A stretch of DNA of 64,000 nucleotides, taken from Balneolaceae bacterium UBA7797 (GTDB taxonomy: Bacteria > Bacteroidota > Rhodothermia > Balneolales > Balneolaceae). The stretch's first letter is position 1; each line of letters begins with the position of its first letter. Made by a program: the position numbers and the translations under genes. Shown here piece by piece: positions 63,403-64,000 of the stretch. The stretch lies in contig DLCN01000024.1 of NCBI GenBank assembly GCA_002480645.1, positions 12,990-76,989 of the forward strand, written 5' to 3'. The notes under the pieces were generated by a model. That model did no database searches. It was given only the letters and a program-made list of their open reading frames with translations, and had not been told where the DNA came from.

Positions 63403-63452
63403 CAAAGATAGGGATTCATAACTCAATTAAGAATGGTCAATTTGAGAGTATT
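63403..63452 (-). promoter_or_regulatory. Promoter-like block upstream of wbpA (copy 2)
   Basis: The minus strand has TATCTTTG (63403-63410), a full match to TAnnTTTG, 31 bp before the wbpA ATG. The flanking text is shared with the wbpB upstream block at 60306-60360. Confidence 0.6.
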
Positions 63453-63487
63453 CATAGACGGTGCATCAACTTTTGTCTTATTTCCTC

Positions 63488-63741
63488 TGGTTCCGTAGTT
63501 CCGCTGCGGGACTCCCCACAGGAGCTCTGCTCCATACAATAATCTGTTTACCACTTTTGAGCGACCAAAAGTGGCGCAAAAGTCGCCGGAAGAAATGGAG
63601 ATGGCGTTAATACAATACGTTGATTGCTGTCCCTGCTCTGAATTATTACTTTCTTCTACCCCATTAGTCCCGCATTTCTCCCGGAGGTTCATTTTGTAGC
63701 TCGTTAATTGAACTTCTTGTTTTTAATTATTTGATGATCTG
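63488..63741. repeat. Long repeat A, copy 2 (~254 bp)
   Basis: Counterpart of 60736-60990. The CCACTTTTG/CAAAAGTGG hairpin and the block to GGAGATGGCGTTAATAC are unchanged; the part after it has diverged more. Confidence 0.9.
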
Positions 63742-63788
63742 ACAATAACAGACCTACGATTGAGAACAGATGGACCACCCCATACCCC

Positions 63789-64000
63789 AATTCATAATTC
63801 TTAATTTTGAATTTTTAATTCCGCGAAGCAAATGGGTTTACCGTACTTTTGTGTGGACAAAAGTACCAAAAACCACCACCTGCGAATTCCGGGCGGGAGT
63901 CCTCCTGCGTTCGCTCCATAAATCCGAAGGTCCATGGACGATCCCCGACGGTGTATACTTTTCATCCGGAGCGGATTTATGGGTCCGCTTCGCCGGGACA
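63789..64000. repeat. Long repeat B, copy 2 (runs to window end)
   Basis: Counterpart of 61595-61806 without gaps; probably continues beyond the window. Confidence 0.92.

Larger units (their letters stand above)
63372..64000. repeat. Intergenic repeat mosaic upstream of wbpA, no conserved gene
   Basis: 630 bp up to the window end. It holds, in this order, the promoter-like block, repeat A, an AT-rich tract and repeat B, the same order as in the wbpB-wbpA gap. An open minus-strand frame at 63423-63692 lies inside the repeats and shows no protein family. Confidence 0.85.

Overview
The window reads as chromosomal DNA of a Gram-negative, aerobic, heterotrophic member of the Bacteroidota/Balneolota/Rhodothermota assemblage. 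Evidence for this: a SusC/SusD polysaccharide-utilisation locus, a complete Alternative Complex III (act) cluster joined to a caa3 oxidase of the YSHPAVY (A2) type, TAnnTTTG-type promoter elements, many SPII lipoproteins and an exosortase. A Balneola/Gracilimonas-like organism is my best guess; this is inference from gene content, no rRNA is present.

Layout. 0-0.5 kb: 3' end of a secreted M28 peptidase. 0.6-4.1 kb (minus): 5-oxoprolinase operon (Nramp-like transporter, pxpA, pxpB, pxpC). 4.4-19.4 kb: mixed housekeeping and accessory genes: SRPBCC/VF530 pair, a bacterial homologue of the tRNA-queuosine mannosyltransferase whose conserved N-terminus has no ordinary start codon, a COG2509 flavoprotein, a secreted-protein gene broken by an in-frame TGA, a methyltransferase, a lactonase, cysE-cysM, an M1 peptidase and hemN. 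19.5-34.3 kb: a polysaccharide locus with a membrane-anchored propeller/HTH regulator (plus strand) and a six-gene minus-strand operon: PF10091 hydrolase, susC, susD, LamG surface lipoprotein, second PF10091 hydrolase, GH3 glucosidase. The combination of a GH144-like enzyme and GH3 suggests beta-1,2-glucan as substrate.

34.5-48.3 kb: respiratory supercomplex. A DUF420 gene points left; actABCDEF, a small membrane protein, SCO, coxB, coxA, coxC and coxD run right from two tandem promoters placed 100 bp apart and end in a strong terminator. Quinol electrons would pass through ActB/C/F and the pentahaem ActA to ActE and then CoxB. ActE here carries a second, CoxB-like cytochrome c domain. 48.4-54.5 kb: a metallo-beta-lactamase-fold protein, a 1147-residue DUF4175 coiled-coil protein, a HAD phosphatase and a BatA-like VWA protein. 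54.6-54.96 kb: a dead four-helix-bundle (S23/IVS) gene.

55-63.4 kb (minus): surface-polysaccharide genes. wbpA, wbpB, wbpD and wbpE homologues would make UDP-2,3-diacetamido-2,3-dideoxy-glucuronic acid; behind them lie an exosortase, its membrane partner and a glycerate kinase in one tight operon. wbpA is cut off from wbpB by 1.8 kb of intergenic-repeat mosaic (60.27-62.08 kb). A related mosaic starts again upstream of wbpA (63.4 kb to the window end). Both upstream regions share a promoter-like block and two long repeats in the same order.
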